Below are positions 6,134 through 6,166 of a stretch of 6,166 nt of DNA, one piece after another. The notes under the pieces were generated by a model. That model was given only the letters and a program-made list of their open reading frames with translations. It was not told where the DNA came from and did not search any database. This DNA is from Pseudomonadota bacterium (GTDB lineage Bacteria > Desulfobacterota > WTBG01 > JAGOGO01). Every line of letters starts with the position of its first letter. Position 1 is the first letter of the stretch. Location of the stretch: contig JAGHDE010000119.1 in assembly GCA_021160085.1 (NCBI GenBank), positions 1-6,166 on the forward strand, written 5' to 3'. A program made the position numbers and the translations under genes.

Positions 6134-6166
6134 CTTGATTCCCGCCTGCTGCGGGCAGGTATCAAG
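6134..6166. repeat. GC-rich 33-nt imperfect inverted repeat at the window edge
   Basis: Read on the minus strand, outer arms CTTGAT/ATCAAG (6 bp) are followed by an A-A mismatch and inner arms CCTGCC/GGCGGG (6 pairs, one a T-G wobble) around a 7-nt loop. The core is far richer in G and C than the surrounding DNA. On the minus strand the imperfect inner pair is G-U; on the plus strand it would be A-C, so the RNA stem is better in minus-strand transcripts. No T tract follows on the minus strand, so it is not a standard terminator in that direction. It may belong to a dispersed intergenic palindrome family, or be the hairpin of a gene beyond the edge. Confidence 0.6.

Overview
This is ordinary bacterial chromosome. 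All six protein genes lie on the minus strand and are packed tightly. Read in the direction of transcription they are def (peptide deformylase), mgtE (magnesium transporter), recO (recombination mediator), glyQ and glyS (the two subunits of glycyl-tRNA synthetase) and the first 51 codons of ppdK (pyruvate, phosphate dikinase), which runs off the low-coordinate end. No phage, plasmid, insertion sequence, CRISPR or RNA gene was recognised.

Base composition looks moderate to AT-rich by eye. The two-subunit GlyRS rules out an archaeal or eukaryotic source. The recO-glyQ-glyS order followed closely by ppdK resembles Clostridia-type Bacillota (for example Moorella- or Peptococcaceae-like genomes). 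A related deep-branching anaerobic lineage such as Atribacterota cannot be excluded. The assignment rests on gene order and protein character alone.

Layout: 6134-6166 is a GC-rich imperfect inverted repeat at the window edge, and 6088-6119 is a terminator-like hairpin that points away from def. def (5564-6061) starts with GTG behind a good Shine-Dalgarno sequence. The gene-free stretch 5358-5563 holds a plausible promoter and a leader of about 90 nt with small repeats and hairpins ahead of mgtE. From mgtE onward the gaps are 11, 14, about 50 and about 52 nt, so mgtE-recO-glyQ-glyS-ppdK is probably one transcription unit. recO has no visible Shine-Dalgarno sequence of its own and probably depends on ribosomes finishing mgtE.

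Functionally the genes form a housekeeping set: N-formyl removal from new proteins, Mg2+ homeostasis, recombinational repair, glycine charging of tRNA, and PEP/pyruvate interconversion. I found no evidence for a new biological system. The points worth a second look are the noncoding structures upstream of def and mgtE, the missing ribosome binding site of recO, and the direct glyS-ppdK junction.
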